From: Wuchereria bancrofti
Lineage: Eukaryota; Nematoda; Chromadorea; Rhabditida; Onchocercidae
Reading direction: 5' to 3'
NCBI GenBank assembly: GCA_005281725.1
Contig: SSBO01000003.1
Span: 8,027,621 to 8,091,620 of the forward strand
Length of the DNA: 64,000 nucleotides
In this document: positions 51,090-64,000 of the stretch, piece after piece
Layout: each line of letters starts with the position of its first letter
Numbering within the stretch: position 1 is the first letter of the stretch
Translations under genes and position numbers: made by a program
The notes under the pieces: model-generated
The model's input: only the letters and a program-made list of their open reading frames with translations
Database searches by the model: none
What the model was told of the DNA's origin: nothing

Positions 51090-51270
51090 TATAGAAATGA
51101 ATAAATTTAAATGATAATAAATAAATAAATATAGAAATGAATAAATTTAAATGATAATGAATAAATGTAGAAATGAATAAATTTAAATGATAATAAATAA
51201 ATATAGAAATGAATAAATTTAAATGATAATAAATAAATATAGAAATGAATAAATTTAAGTGATAACAATA
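51090..51270. repeat. Tandem repeat, 36-bp unit, 5 copies
   Basis: The phrase 'agaaatgaataaatttaa' starts near 51091, 51131, 51168, 51204 and 51240, i.e. periods of 40, 36, 36 and 36. The minus-strand frame shows a 12-residue repeat (YYHLNLFISIFI) because 36 is a multiple of three. Confidence 0.9.
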
Positions 51271-54200
51271 AAATATGAAAGATGACCGAATTTTAGCTAA
51301 TATTAGCAAAAATACTGCATGTTGCATGCAGTACTAATATGCAATAATTGTACATTAACAAGAATTTTGTGTTTTTATTTTAAATCAAAACAAAATTAAA
51401 CAATTTCATGATCATAATTAAAATTAAAAATTTGAATCATAAAGCATTTTTTTTCTTTGGCAAGTTGTAATTTTCTAATTATTATTTTTATTTTCATTCA
51501 TATTAAAATTTTTGCAATTATATGTACAAAAATTTTTGAATTTTTTTTTGTAAAAAAGCTATTCTTATTCTTTCATTTTTTACAAAAAAAAATGAAATAA
51601 AATAAAATTTGTTACATAAAAATTTTTTGTATAAAATTTCAATCCGATTGGCTTACTTTCAACAAACTAATTTAATAACTATGCTTCAAATATCACATAT
51701 AAGCTTCTCAAATTTCTTTACAAAATTAGATAAAAGTTAGATATTTTCATACAACGAATTGATTATCGAAATAAGATTTTAATATAATATTTTAAATATA
51801 TTGTAAATGAATTTAATTTCAATTAAAATTTCATGCTATTTTATAAAAATTATTTGATATCACTCAGTTTGATTGTGTTTACAATCATATTATTGTATTT
51901 TAAAAATTATCATAAATTAATTTAAAAATTCAAATTTTATTATGATTCTAATCGTAGTGTTAATGACACTTAAAAGTCAATTTTTTCTCGCTTTTTTCCT
52001 TTTTTTTTTTTTCAAATGAAAAAAGAACTTAAAAAGATTAATGATTACGCGAAAATTACTCTGAATTGATTTTCCATTGCTAATGCTTATTTGGTTTTTA
52101 AATAAATAACAAGCATCTTTACTTTACTGTCATTTCTTTTTCACTTCTTCAAATACTCAAAAATTTTCGTCAAATAATAAATGCTCTCTCGAAATTCTCC
52201 CCATGCTTCCTTATCATTTCATCTTATTTAATCATTTTAAATGAAAAATTTCGCAATAATTTTTCACGTCAACTACAGCTTATTTTATGGCATTTTAATT
52301 TATCAATCAAATAAACATTTAATAAATGTAAACAACGTTGAAATCAAAAAAACGAAACAAAAAAAAAAAAAAAACGAAAGATATTTTATTTCACGAATGT
52401 TTATGACAAATCAAATATTAGAACAACATTTTCTAGTAATATTCTAATCAAATAGGAATTTGAATTTCATAAATTAAAATAAATAATTAAACTGATTCAA
52501 ATATTAATTCAAATAATCAAACTGATTCAATAACTAGTAATTACTTACATCGCAAATAATAATATTTTAATTAATTAGTATAGATTAAGATGAAAAATAA
52601 AACCATTCTGATGAATTAATGAAAAAAAAATTCTTGAACATAGAATAAAACTACAAAAATTAATATTAGATTTATTTTTTTGCAAGATAAGTGTATGTAT
52701 AAATAATGAAAACATTCTGCGATGTTTATTCATCAATTCAATTCTGCTTTATTGGAGTTTTTTTTTTCCTTCAATATTTTATTTGCATTTATTTATTTAA
52801 ATCATTTTGTCAACAAATCATATAAAATGTAAATTACGAAATTTTAAATAATCCAAATAAAAGTCTGCTGCTTAAACTAATTTAATATCAAATAAATAAA
52901 CATTAAAATATTGTTACATTATGCGAAATATTCGAAATTTATTTAAATTTTCATTATATTCAATGTTTATTTACATATTCTAGCAACAATATTCGAATAA
53001 ACATTCAAATAAAAAAACCAAAAAAAAGGGCAAAATGAAATTTTGCTTTTTTTTCCTTCCTTCCTTCCTTTTCGTTCATAGCATTCTTTTTTTTCCCTTC
53101 TCTCTTCATCTTGAATAAAACATTTTCGTTTTTTTTTTCATTTCGGTTTTTTCCATACTGTAAAAAATAAACGAACAAATAATAAATAAAAAAAACTAAG
53201 TACAAAAATATTGGATACGTAAAATAATGATAAATAAATAAATGACAAAAGTTTAAATAGATGGAAAGGTTGATTAAATACTTTTGTTAAATAAAAAAAA
53301 AAAAAGAAGTTGCAATGAAAAAATTTGAAGTAAAAATAAAAAAAAGTGGAAATAAACGAAAATTTCTCAATTAGTTTCTTCCTTTTATTGTTAAAGTTAA
53401 ATGAACTAGAAGTAAAAAGATAGTCTTTTAATGCTTCAATTTCATTTTCTACTTTAACTGAATGCACTAATTAATAGCCTTTAAAAATGAAAAATGATTG
53501 TCAATTTTTTTGTCATATCTTATCAGTGATAATAATTTTACACATATTTCACTCACTAAATGTTGTCTAATTTCAAATTTATACATCATTTATAAACAAT
53601 AGTTTATCATTAAATCATTACAAAAGCAAGCAAACAACATTTCATTTTATTTAAAACTTTTACGCAGCTACAATAATTTTGAAATAAAGAAACAAAAGTA
53701 ATAATTTATAACAAAAATATAGAATTTTTTATAACAGCGAGAATTTTATACTTTAATTTAATTACTCATAAAATGATCAATAATTTAGGTAATGATTAAA
53801 AATAAGAAATTGAAATATTTCATTGGTGAATAATGTCAGATTTTTTCCACAAAATATACACATCCATGGCAAATTAGTCCGACTGCAATCACTATTGCAT
53901 TTGAAAATTTACTCAAATTGAATTTAAGATTTAATCCAATTTATAGGCTTTTCAAAATAACCAATAAATTTCAGCGAAAAGTAAGCAACAAAAAAATGTT
54001 AATTCAATTTTTAATCAAAAAATAGAAAAGAAAAAAATTAAAAAGAAAGAATCTGTCAACATTTAGTCTAGTTTGAAGAAGAGTAGAAACTTTTAAAAGA
54101 GTAGAAGAAGAGTCGATATTCAGAGTTAAAATCTAAAAAAATTATTTTTAAAAAAAGAAACAGTATAGCGTTTTATTTTTGAAATGTACGGTGGATTATA

Positions 54201-57107
54201 ATGTTCGCTCAGCTGATATAATTTAAAAAGCTGTTTGTTTAAATTTGAAATGTTTTTAAAATGTGACTTATTTGAGTAAACAAATCAAATGATGATTTAT
54301 GCATTTATGTATCTTTTCCATATATCTTGCAAAATATCAAGCATTTACATATCTCACAAAATATCAACCTTTCAAAAATTTATAACAATTTAAAATTTGA
54401 AAAATAAATTTCACTTCTATCACAATGGAAAATTACTACAAAAAATAGCTACAAAAATTTTAGTTTGGGATTCTAAAACAAAGCTTTCTTTATTTACTTC
54501 CATTATCATTTACTAATTACAAATGATTGATACAACGAGATGATTATTTATATATTTTCATCTTTTATCACTGTCAGATTTTTTTTTAAAAAAAGACGAA
54601 TGATAATAATCTTTGTAGTAATATTAGATTATTAATCTGACTTAAAAATTTGAATACAAATTTCAAAGTTTTAATTTACTGCATTTCTAATTTGATTCAA
54701 AAATTTGAATACAATTTTTAAAATTCTATTCTTTGCTTTTTTTAAAGAAAATGAATTTTTCTTCTTAAATTTCGATTTCCTTTCTGTTACTTGCAAAGAG
54801 GAATGAATTACTTAATTTTCTAACTTTACTTACTTTTACAAAAACAATTTAATTATAGTATAATAGTCTTTTTTATCTTTATCCTTGCATTCAAATGAGT
54901 TTTTTTTTTTTGATTTGCATTATTAAATTAATTTGTGAATGGTTAAATTCATTGCACAGAAAAAATGATAGTAAATTAATTCACTAACACAAATGAATAA
55001 TTTTTTTAATCAAATGAATAAAACATTTCGAAATGTATAAATTATATTTCATCATTAAGTATTAAATCTAATTAATTATGAAAACTTTACTTGAATAGTT
55101 TAGATAAAAGTTTTTTTTTTTTAAATTTAAATCAATATTTAATAAAAAAAAATTGGTATTATAGATTGGGATTTATTAAAAAGTTTTACAATATGATTTA
55201 AAATTCATACACAATGATGTTAATATTTAATATTAGTTTTCTGTCTCCATTTGAGGACATATTAAAAAAATTTTTTTTTTTTTGCCATTTGTTTAAAGTT
55301 TGATCAATTTTGCAAACAGCAAAGCAATATAACGATAAAAATAGGATTAATGCCTTCTGCTATCAAACACGTATAAAATGTTTCACGTTCACGTTTACAT
55401 CACGTTCATCACTTTCTTTTCTAAACAATTTAATAATAAAATTTAATAATTTTAAAATAGATGTAAAATTCAGAAAAAGAATTTAGTGTAACAGTTTCAT
55501 ATTGCTTTAACATACAAATTTAATGAGTGTTAATTTCATTCAATCGTGTTTGTTATTTGCAATATTTCAGGAATAAAATATAGCAAATTAAATATCACTT
55601 TTTTTATTGTCAATGAAATTATTTCAGTATAAATGTTTGCCATTTGAAAAATTCAATTACAAATTTAAACAACAAATGGTAAGAATTATAAAATAACAAA
55701 TATTAATGATGTAAAATAAAAATTTTAGCTACAATTGACTGTATTTTTTTCAATTTTACTAAAATGATTTTGATAATTTTACATCTCTACAATTTATTAT
55801 TTAATTTTTTTTTTAATTTTTTTATTTAATTTATTATTTAATTTTAGTAGTTACTTTAACAACTGATAAAATGATTACTACAATTGTAACAGTACAGTGA
55901 AATTACTTCTGATAATTATATTTATTATAAGCAAAGACAAAAATTTTTTTTGTTACTTTTTAAAATTTTGATAATAAGTAAATTATTCAAATGCATTATA
56001 CATCTGTCATTTTCTTTTATAACTTCCACTTACTTCTTATCGTATATTCCTATTATTTTCCTTTTTTTTTTTTTTTTATTTCATAGTTTTTGATTGTAAG
56101 TTTTGTCATCTCCAATTTATCATATCAATTCCTTATCACATCTCCGTTATGTACTTTCTTTTACATACGTCACTTCCTGCTGTCTACTTTTACTCTTTCT
56201 TGTCCAATTACTTACGCCAATTTTTTGTCGTCGGTTTTGTCACTTAATGTCGTGCACTTGCATTACATTCTATCTTCTTATACTTTAATCTTTCTTTTTA
56301 CTAATTTATTATTTTTTATTTTTTAGTTAATTGATAATTTCTTCAACTTTATTATTTAATAATTTCCTTATAAATATTTGCTACTTTTCAAAAATTAAAT
56401 ATATCTTCATTTTTGCAACATTTTATCATTTATATTGGTCATTTCTTTTTTCCTTTCTTCTGCAAAAAAATGAATTTTTTTTCCATAAATTCGTGCTAAA
56501 TTTTAGTTGCTAATTATTTTAATATTGAAAGAAAATGATAAGTATTAGTGAAAAAAATTATTGAAATGAAATTAATTAGCGAGAAAAATGAGCAAAAATT
56601 TATTCGTTTCTCATTTTTCTCTTAGTAAAAAGAAATGAGAAAGTGAAAAAAAAGGGTAAAAGAAATTCTTCAAAATTATTTATTAAAAAGACAAAAAAAA
56701 AAAAAAATAAAATTGTTAATTGATGATTTCCGTAACAAAATGTCAAAGAAAAAAAAAAAGTAATTCCTTCCTTTGCTAATCACTTTTACGAATATTTCAA
56801 TTACAACTTTTTTTTTCAATGTATTATCAGTTGCTTTTATCAAAATGGACGAAAAGAAAAAAAATTCATTTTAAAATGATAGAAAAAGAAATTCAATTTA
56901 TCAATTAATGTACTGATGAGAAACAAAAAAAGAAAAAAAATTAGAAGTGGAAGTAAGTGCAAATGCTCAATGACATTTTTTTTAATCTTTTTTTTTTTTT
57001 TTTAAATAAAAAGAAAAGGAATTTTGATAATCATTTGTGAATTTTGTACTGAGCAAGCAGTTTGCTAATTATTTTATCTTTCATTCTATTATTCAGTATT
57101 AATTATA

Positions 57108-60100
57108 ATGATATGTATAACAAAATGCTTCATCATTATTCTACTTTTTAAAGGTTACATTCATTTTTTTTTTTTAAATTTATTAATTAATCAGTTATTC
57201 AGTTTTTCACTTATTAAGCTAATTCGACATTTAGTTAGACAAAATTCAGCGAATTTTTTCTTTAAAATTTCAAAAAGCTTAAAGATATACAATTTTATCT
57301 TTCATTAATCAAATCAATGTAATATGATGAAAATATATTTCGCATGAAATATCTCGAGAAATATCATTGAGAAACACATTAACTATCAAAGTTTTCAATG
57401 ACAATTAATAATTTTTATCATTTGTGATATGATTAGCATCTAGTATTAATTATTAGATTAGGTTAATTAGATGCAAAACAAAAAGAAAAAACTAATAACT
57501 AAATAATTATATGTTCAAGTTAAAAAATATTAAATTTAATTCATAACAACTATCTGTCTTATTCTAAATAATAAATCATTTCTATATAAATACTCAGTGA
57601 CAATAATAAATAATAATAATTCGTGTAAAAAAAAGGAAAAAATAGATTACAAATTAAAAAATAAATTCATTATGTCATAACAAAAAAGGAAAAAAAAAAA
57701 CTTTTATTTCAGGAATAATAGGACGATTATGTCCAGAAGGATGGCTCTATTCGAAACATACAAAATATTGCTATCATTTGGTGACAATACCAACGACATT
57801 TAATAATGCTCAATTTGCATGTCGTCTACAAAATGCGCATCTTCTAAGCATACATAGTGAAGCAGAAGATCGATTTATTTCTGGTAAATAATTTTAAAAA
57901 AAATTTTTCTTTTTTAATTTTTATTTTTATAATGAAATAATAATTAGAAATGAAAAGGGAAAAATGTTATTAAAAATGAGAAGTGGAAAAGTTTCATTTA
58001 TTATTACAACAAAAAATTTGATTAATAAAAAATAATTGCCATTTTATTTTATTCAGCCATTTTTAATTGATGTTTTCTTTATTTGTGATAAGCAAATTTC
58101 CATTTAAACGTACATTTTTTTGCCGGAATCAGAAAGTTACAGATTTTTAAGAAATTAAATCGGAAAGTTATAGCTCATTCTTTGAAATAGAGATGATGCA
58201 GATAAGTTGATAAGAGCATAATGAAACTATATCACAATGTTTAAGCAATTGAAAAATTGAACAATTGAGCAAGGAATTAAAATCACAAAAAAAAAATTAG
58301 ACTTGATAAATCTGATCAGAAATCAATATGATAAGGTGACATCATGCACCACTATCAGAAACTCAATATATAATCATTTGAAATAAATAAATATGTTATC
58401 ATTATTAGGTTTTTTATTGATTATTATTATTACTATTGTTTTTTATTAAATATCATATTAGTTTGGAGGATGTGAATAATTTTAAAATGACAACAAATTT
58501 TGTTAAAATTAAAATATTTACAAATTATTATGAAGAGATATTTTGAAATTTTCAAAAAAATTTTTCTTTTTTTAAGATAATATTTCTGTGCAAGTAAAAA
58601 GTATTTTATGCAAATAAATATGTTATAANAGCAAATAAAAATCAAATTAAATGAGATGGAATTAATTGAAATGCAGAAATTTTCATGAATTTTTCTTTTC
58701 GTTTATTATCGCAAACATTAATCATTTTATTTTATTATGCTTGCGTATCATAAAGTATTTTAATATTTCATTTATAACAATGCAAATATTGTGATGCTTA
58801 TTATTAGCTGATAAAGTAAACTGAAATGATAATAAGAAAGCCAATTGAAAGCCAAAAGAGAAAATATTGTGATAGCATTTGTTTTTGTTCTTTTTTTTTC
58901 AATTTGATTTTTTATTTGAATAATCAAATTAAGTTAATTTAGCAATTCAAAAAATTCAAAAATTTCAAAAAATTTGCTAAAACAAAAATAGTGTGTGTTT
59001 TATAAAGCTATTATGAATCAAAAATTTTATTTTCTTCTTGTACTTAAGCTATATTTGCAAAATATGGTCAATCGATATGGCTTGGTGCTGCAATTTTTGA
59101 TAATTCAAGAAAGTATGAATACGTTGATTCAACACCGTTTGATTATACCAATTGGCAAAATGGTATGAAATTTCAATCTTATTATTGGTTTTTTTTTTTA
59201 CAACTTTTAAAGTCTTATAATTTAGACAGAATTGAATTTGTAAATTCATTCAAAAAATCATATTTCAATTTCTTCTCCTTTTTAGTGCAAATGTTACTTT
59301 TGCTCATTTTGTTCGGGTAATGAATCAAGATCGGAAAATGAATTAAGAATTAAGATCAATGTTTGGGTAACAAATGAAGATCGAGAAATGAATTTAGATA
59401 ATTACCAAAAAATGAATCAAGATCAGTTTCTTGTATCGTATTGCGCAATAATTTTATTTATTATATTTCATAGATCTTGCATATTTGATTTTCTTTTTCT
59501 TTTTTCCACCAAAGTTTAAAACAAACAAGTTAAAAACAGTAAAAAAAGTGGTTTGAAAATTTGATTTAGTAAAAAGGGAAGAAAACTTCAAACTGCCTAA
59601 TTTTTAAATGTAAGCAAAAAAAATGCAATAATGAAAATTTCAAAGACTATGTGTATGTGTAATTTATTCACTTAATTACTACTAATACATTGCATATGCA
59701 AATGATTAAATTCGAATTGGGTCATTTTCATTTGTCATTTTATTTATATATTTATTAAAACCAAAAACATCCTTTTATGGAATTAATAATTCTATTGATA
59801 TTATATAATAGCTAATTCGTTCTCAAAAATTTGCCTCATTGGAATTTTTTTTTTCTAAAGTGAATAACAATAATTGATATTTTTTTTTTTTTGAAAATAT
59901 TCTAATATACAAATAAATTATAAAGGATTTTCTAGATTTCTTCGTTTATCCTTTTTCATTATTTGCAGAAACATTGATTGATATATTTCATATTGATTGA
60001 TATTTCAAAATATAAAGTTATATGATAAAAATAAACCATTAGTATATAATTAGCATCCTAGTATCATATTTATTATTATCATAATCATAGTTATCATTAT

Positions 60101-60514
60101 TGTATAAAATTTATCATATGATATTTCACAACGTTTCATTTTCTTTTTTTGTTTGAATTTTCAGGAACTCAGCCAATTTATAAGAAAAGTCGAAAATGTG
60201 TTAAAATTAGCTCAGAAAATTGGAAATGGTTTGACGATTGCTGCTACTATCGTCCAGTATCATATGTTTGTAAGAAATTAGCCGGAAAATATGACCAATC
60301 ACATTGGAAGACAATTGTTAATAAAACAAGTAAAATTAAAAATAATCATAATCATCGTCATTTGAAATTATTCAATTATAAATTTAGTAATGAAAAAAGC
60401 GATATTGTAATAAAAGAAAACAAAAGAAGGAATAAAGTAAGTGATATGGTAGCATCATTTGCTAATAAAATTTACGATAATAAAATGCGTGACAAATTAC
60501 GAACACGTAACTAA
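57108..60514 (+). CDS. Secreted C-type lectin-domain protein
   Basis: Four exons join in phase: 57108-57153, 57713-57883, 59049-59162, 60165-60514, giving 226 residues. Exon 1 encodes a signal peptide, MICITKCFIIILLFKG. The C-type lectin domain spans about residues 22-148: CPEGWLY (Cys 22), KYCYHL (Cys 35), AQFACR (Cys 52), LLSIHSEAEDRF, WLGA at 83-86, NWQNG near 107-111, Cys 122, WKWFDDCCYY (Cys 136-137) and VCKK (Cys 146). The domain keeps the six canonical cysteines plus one extra. The EPN/QPD triplet expected after the NW..G stretch is absent (it reads TQPIYKK), and the usual WND is changed, so calcium-dependent sugar binding is doubtful. The last 80 residues are a basic Lys/Asn/His-rich tail without a recognised domain. 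Exon 1 is the least certain part; it fits phase and signal-peptide form. Confidence 0.85.
58628..58628. other. Ambiguous base (N)
   Basis: A single unresolved base inside the second intron of the lectin gene; no effect on coding sequence. Confidence 0.99.
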
Positions 60515-62327
60515 TACGTGGGAGAGTTTCTTTCTTTTTTTTACTGTTCGTATATCAGAATTAAGGTTTAAATTTGAACCGGATTTTTCTATGGTGTAAT
60601 TTGTTTATGATTATTGATAACAATTAATGCTGAAATATTTTAACAGATCAAGTTAGGTGCGCAAAAAAGTAAACAAGAAGATTGAAGATTAAAAAGTTTT
60701 AAGAAAAAATGCATTAAAAAATGAAAAACAAAAACTGACGTTATCATCGACAATGTTCATCTCTTAAAGATCTGTTAATTGATATACATTATTTTATTTC
60801 TTAATTTGTCCTTTTTAAACAATTGTTACATAGCAATATTACTTCTTTTCGCTTTTTTTTTAATCTGCGTTCTTTACAATATTTCAAAATTTAGTTCAGT
60901 AATCATTTCTCAAATATTTAAAATATATCTGTTACAGCATACCAAACGAACAAGTTGATACAAAATTGCCGAACATCTGCATTACTGTAGGAAATTACAG
61001 TAAGAAAATACAGTAGATAATCATTGCAAGGATTTTGAATATAACAGCAAATGGTGAAAAGCTTATGTCAGCAAAAAATACCTTTTTTTTTTAAATGCAA
61101 AACCATTCGTTTTTTTTCCACATACATATTTCTACCGTATCATTCAGCAACACTTTTTTTCACACTAAACAATTCACAGTTTATTTTTGGATTTTTTTCT
61201 CTATTCTTTTCTCTTTTTTTTCTGCAAAAAAAAGTTTACTTCTTACTGATATCTCATTAAAAACATTTTACTAATTAAATCAAGTGCATTATCAGACTAT
61301 CAGGTGTAATTATCAGTTATTGAAAATGATATGTAATAAAAATCATTTGTTTATTTCATTTTATTGCAATAAATATTATTTGAAATAAAAGTTGTTTGAT
61401 ATTAATCCCGGGATTAAAACAAAGTAATATTTACAACAGCAAAAAATGGGCTTTATGAAATTGGAACAAAAAACAATAAAAAAGTTGAAATGATATTGTG
61501 ATATATAGACGAATTGGTTAATTTGAATAATAATTGATAAATAATTTATGAAATCAAAGCAACAATGATATTTTGCAAAAAAAGTGAAAAAAATAATCTT
61601 TTGTCTTTTTTTATTTGTTATTTTGCAAATTCTTCCTTTTAATGCAATGTGTTCATTTTGACGTTTTATTTAATCAATTTTTAATCTGTTGTAATTTAGT
61701 AGAAATTCTCTTTCTTTGTTTCTAGCCAAAATAATTTGATAATTTTAATGAAAATTGACTCAAGCATACTTTTTGAGGTAATTATGATATTAGTATTGAT
61801 ATAATTTGATAAATCATTTTTTGAAAATTAGTATTGATATAATTTGATAATAGAAAGAAAATTCTTATACAGTGTTCTTTTTTTTTACATTTGACATTAT
61901 CCAATTTGAGCAATCACAACAATTGCTTTCTAATTAAGAAATTGGCATTTATTTAATGAAATTTTTCTTACTTAAAAATGCATCCGATTCCAATTTCCGG
62001 GAAGTATTTTTGAGAAGCAATTCGTTGTTATTTGGCATTAGTTGAAATTATAGTCATTCCATTTACTCTTTTTCTTTTTTGGCAAAAAAATTTTTGAACT
62101 TTTAAAAATTAATAGATTTATTATCATTCTTATTATTTACTTTATTCTACATTGCTATTAATTTAAGAATGTTAATATCTAAAATCACAAATTTTAAAAT
62201 GATAAAATTGCATGCAATAACAATAAATGATCATAATAATATGCAAATAGATGTATAATTACTGAAATTTCTGATATAGTTCTGATCACTTTATTTCTAT
62301 TTGAGATATAAATCTGGTAGTAACCTT

Positions 62328-62405
<78 letters not shown>

Positions 62406-62785
62406 AATTTCATAGTTTATTTCAATAATGCTAATGATTAGTTAAAATTAATGGCATATTTAGTTTCAAGATTGCATATCCATAAGCAGAAATAATTATT
62501 TATTGATCATTATCAGTCTTACTCTATTCATTATCAAATATTCCTTATCAATTCATTATCAATCCTAGTCCATAATATGCAATGGACATGTTCTGTTGAA
62601 GTAATTCATTAATTGTCAAGTTAATATTATTTGCATAACATTGTGATGAAGCAGCAATTTTAATTGTAATTTACAGTGTCAAAAAAAGTAAATAAATAAA
62701 TAATAGAAAATAAAGTAGAAATTTTGCATAAAGTTATAAGTAATTTCATGAGATAGCACGGACGATTTCATTTTTTGCCATACTT
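60515..62785. other. Intergenic between lectin and channel genes
   Basis: No supported gene. The 69-codon frame at 61051 is phenylalanine-rich AT sequence. A near-duplicate phrase 'attagtattgatataatttg' occurs near 61790 and 61830. The AATC microsatellite at 62329 is the main structure. Confidence 0.55.
62329..62404. repeat. AATC tetranucleotide microsatellite
   Basis: Nineteen uninterrupted copies of aatc (76 bases). A long perfect run like this is usually highly length-variable between individuals. Confidence 0.97.
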
Positions 62786-64000
62786 ATGCCACAAAGCTAT
62801 ATCTCTGAACTTCTTGTAAACAGTAAACGAAAGCGTATCTTGAATGATTTTGCGGAAACGACATCTGCGCATGGTTGCATTCTGGCTAGCAAATCACAAA
62901 ATGCTTTCATACGAATTCTCTGGATTACTGCAATACTATCAGCATGGTTGGTAATATATCAATTAATAATTATGATTTTCTAGCAAAAATATTTAGCAGA
63001 CGGAAAAATTTTTATCAAATAATTTACAGGATTATTTGTACTTATCAAATATGGATATCGATTGATAAATATTATCAGTATCAGACAGTTGTATCAATTC
63101 AAATACGCCACATGACAAATAGTATTTTTCCTGCAGTGACCATATGTAATTTGAATCCAGTTCGTGCAAGCTGGTTGAAAAAATTTTTTTCAGAAACATC
63201 TAATAACGAAACTGAGAAAAGTGATAATGTAAGTATAAAATATATATAATGCAGTAAACAATAACAATAAAACAGTAAACTTTAAGGAATGTGAACACAA
63301 TAAAGAAAATATTACTGTATATGCTTTTGTAGACATTATAAAGTGATGAAAAAATTTATAAATAGAATGAGTTTTTTTGGATACAATAACTATTTACAAG
63401 TGAAATAAGAAAATTTAATCATTAATTGATTAATTAAAATTTAGTTTCATAAATTTACGGAACAACAATGGAAAATTTATGAACAAGAACACCGTTTGGC
63501 AGAACATATCACACCTGAAATGCGCATTATTCACAAACATCTTCGTCTTATTTTTGAAAAAAATGTTGATTATTTGTAATTATCAAAAAACTTTTTCTTT
63601 TTTCTTTTTCATTGAAAAATTTACGAAATTTTAATTTTAGTCAAAAATTTTCTTTTGCCTGTTTTTTTTTCTTTTAATTTACTAAATTTAGCATTTTTGT
63701 TTATAAATTTTGTTTACAAATTATAGCATAATCATAAATGGAGCGATCAAAATAATATTTGTTACAAAATTTTTCATTCATTCCTAAATGCTTCAGATAA
63801 ATTTATCAATAGCTGGACATGATATTAATCATATGTTAATTGATTGCACTTATCAATCAACTAAATGTACTGCAAAGAATTTCACTAGGTTTATTTATCA
63901 GTTTATTTATAATTGTTAGTAAGTTGTAAATATTTCCATGTACTTTACGTATCAATTTACGCTTTTGAGTTACGTAATAAGTAATTTGGTATAATTATAA
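62786..64000 (+). CDS. DEG/ENaC sodium channel subunit, 5' part
   Basis: Exons: 62786-62946, 63030-63228, 63445-63564 (possibly a few bases longer) and 63797-63888; the gene continues past the window. The N-terminus has the DEG/ENaC gating motif as TTSAHGCILA (His 29-Gly 30). It is followed by TM1 (about residues 42-62, ILWITAILSAW continuing into exon 2 as IICTYQIW). Exon 2 carries the family signature FPAVTICNLNP just after TM1. Exon 4 has the extracellular GHDINHMLIDCTY with the conserved 'mL..C.y....C' pattern. Such subunits form trimeric amiloride-type cation channels gated by touch, acid or peptides. The first donor must be gttggt at 62947 to keep phase; the third is probably gttgat at 63565. 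Both are weak. The N-terminus is short, so an upstream exon is possible. Confidence 0.85.

Larger units (their letters stand above)
39364..57107. other. Gene-poor AT-rich region, 17.7 kb
   Basis: Scanned on both strands for exons with splice signals and found none. Listed frames are low-complexity products of A, T or trinucleotide runs. Supported contents are tandem repeats at 42501-42621, 49205-49440 and 51090-51270, and simple repeats at 44752-44812, 45237-45345 and 50400-50480. It could hold regulatory DNA, non-coding RNA, or far-upstream untranslated exons of the flanking genes; none is identifiable by eye. Confidence 0.5.

Noticed and set aside
51064..51327. Minus-strand frame with 12-residue repeats
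   Set aside because: The 36-bp tandem array keeps one frame open; no other coding sign.
53005..53467. Two minus-strand frames rich in Phe, Lys and Tyr
   Set aside because: Low-complexity purine and pyrimidine runs without splice signals or motifs.
56090..56513. Hydrophobic frames just before the lectin gene
   Set aside because: T-rich sequence gives Phe/Leu/Ser/Ile runs in more than one frame; the exon at 57108 fits the lectin phase and signal peptide better.

Overview
The window is AT-rich eukaryotic DNA from a nematode, most likely a parasitic spirurid or filaria-type worm. The evidence is short GT-AG exons split by AT-rich introns, nematode-type serpentine chemoreceptors, a C-type lectin, a DEG/ENaC channel and a decayed BEL/Pao retrotransposon. 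No bacterial or organelle features are seen. The species call is inference. There is one 107-base assembly gap (9736-9842) and one ambiguous base (58628). All gene models below were assembled by eye by joining exons whose splice sites and phases agree; none has transcript support here.

Layout: 1-675 holds the 3' end of a gene resembling a dual-specificity phosphatase. From 676 to 8612 there are repeats: an inverted array, a MITE-like hairpin, a 606-bp direct duplication, an imperfect trinucleotide tract, and a BEL/Pao relic on the minus strand with Gag zinc knuckles, an aspartic peptidase and a trimmed reverse transcriptase. From 8613 to 26321 three serpentine receptor loci lie on the plus strand. 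The first (disrupted) and third are Srsx-like paralogues with the same exon phases and nearly the same exon lengths; the second is an intact receptor of a different family.

At 29454-31431 a six-exon gene encodes a small secreted cysteine-containing protein of unrecognised family. At 33155-39363 on the minus strand a ten-exon gene encodes a 416-residue rhodopsin-like GPCR with an NPxxY motif, probably an orphan neuropeptide- or transmitter-type receptor. From 39364 to 57107 I find no gene, only simple and tandem repeats. At 57108-60514 a four-exon gene encodes a secreted C-type lectin-domain protein with a basic tail. At 62786 a DEG/ENaC sodium-channel gene begins and runs off the window.

The coding content is dominated by membrane receptors, a channel and secreted proteins, which suits a sensory or host-facing accessory region, but nothing links these genes into one pathway. 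I see no clearly new molecular system. The most useful leads are the decaying receptor pair (one with stop codons, one with a G-to-A change at a splice donor), the unrecognised secreted protein, and the lectin that lacks the usual sugar-binding triplets.
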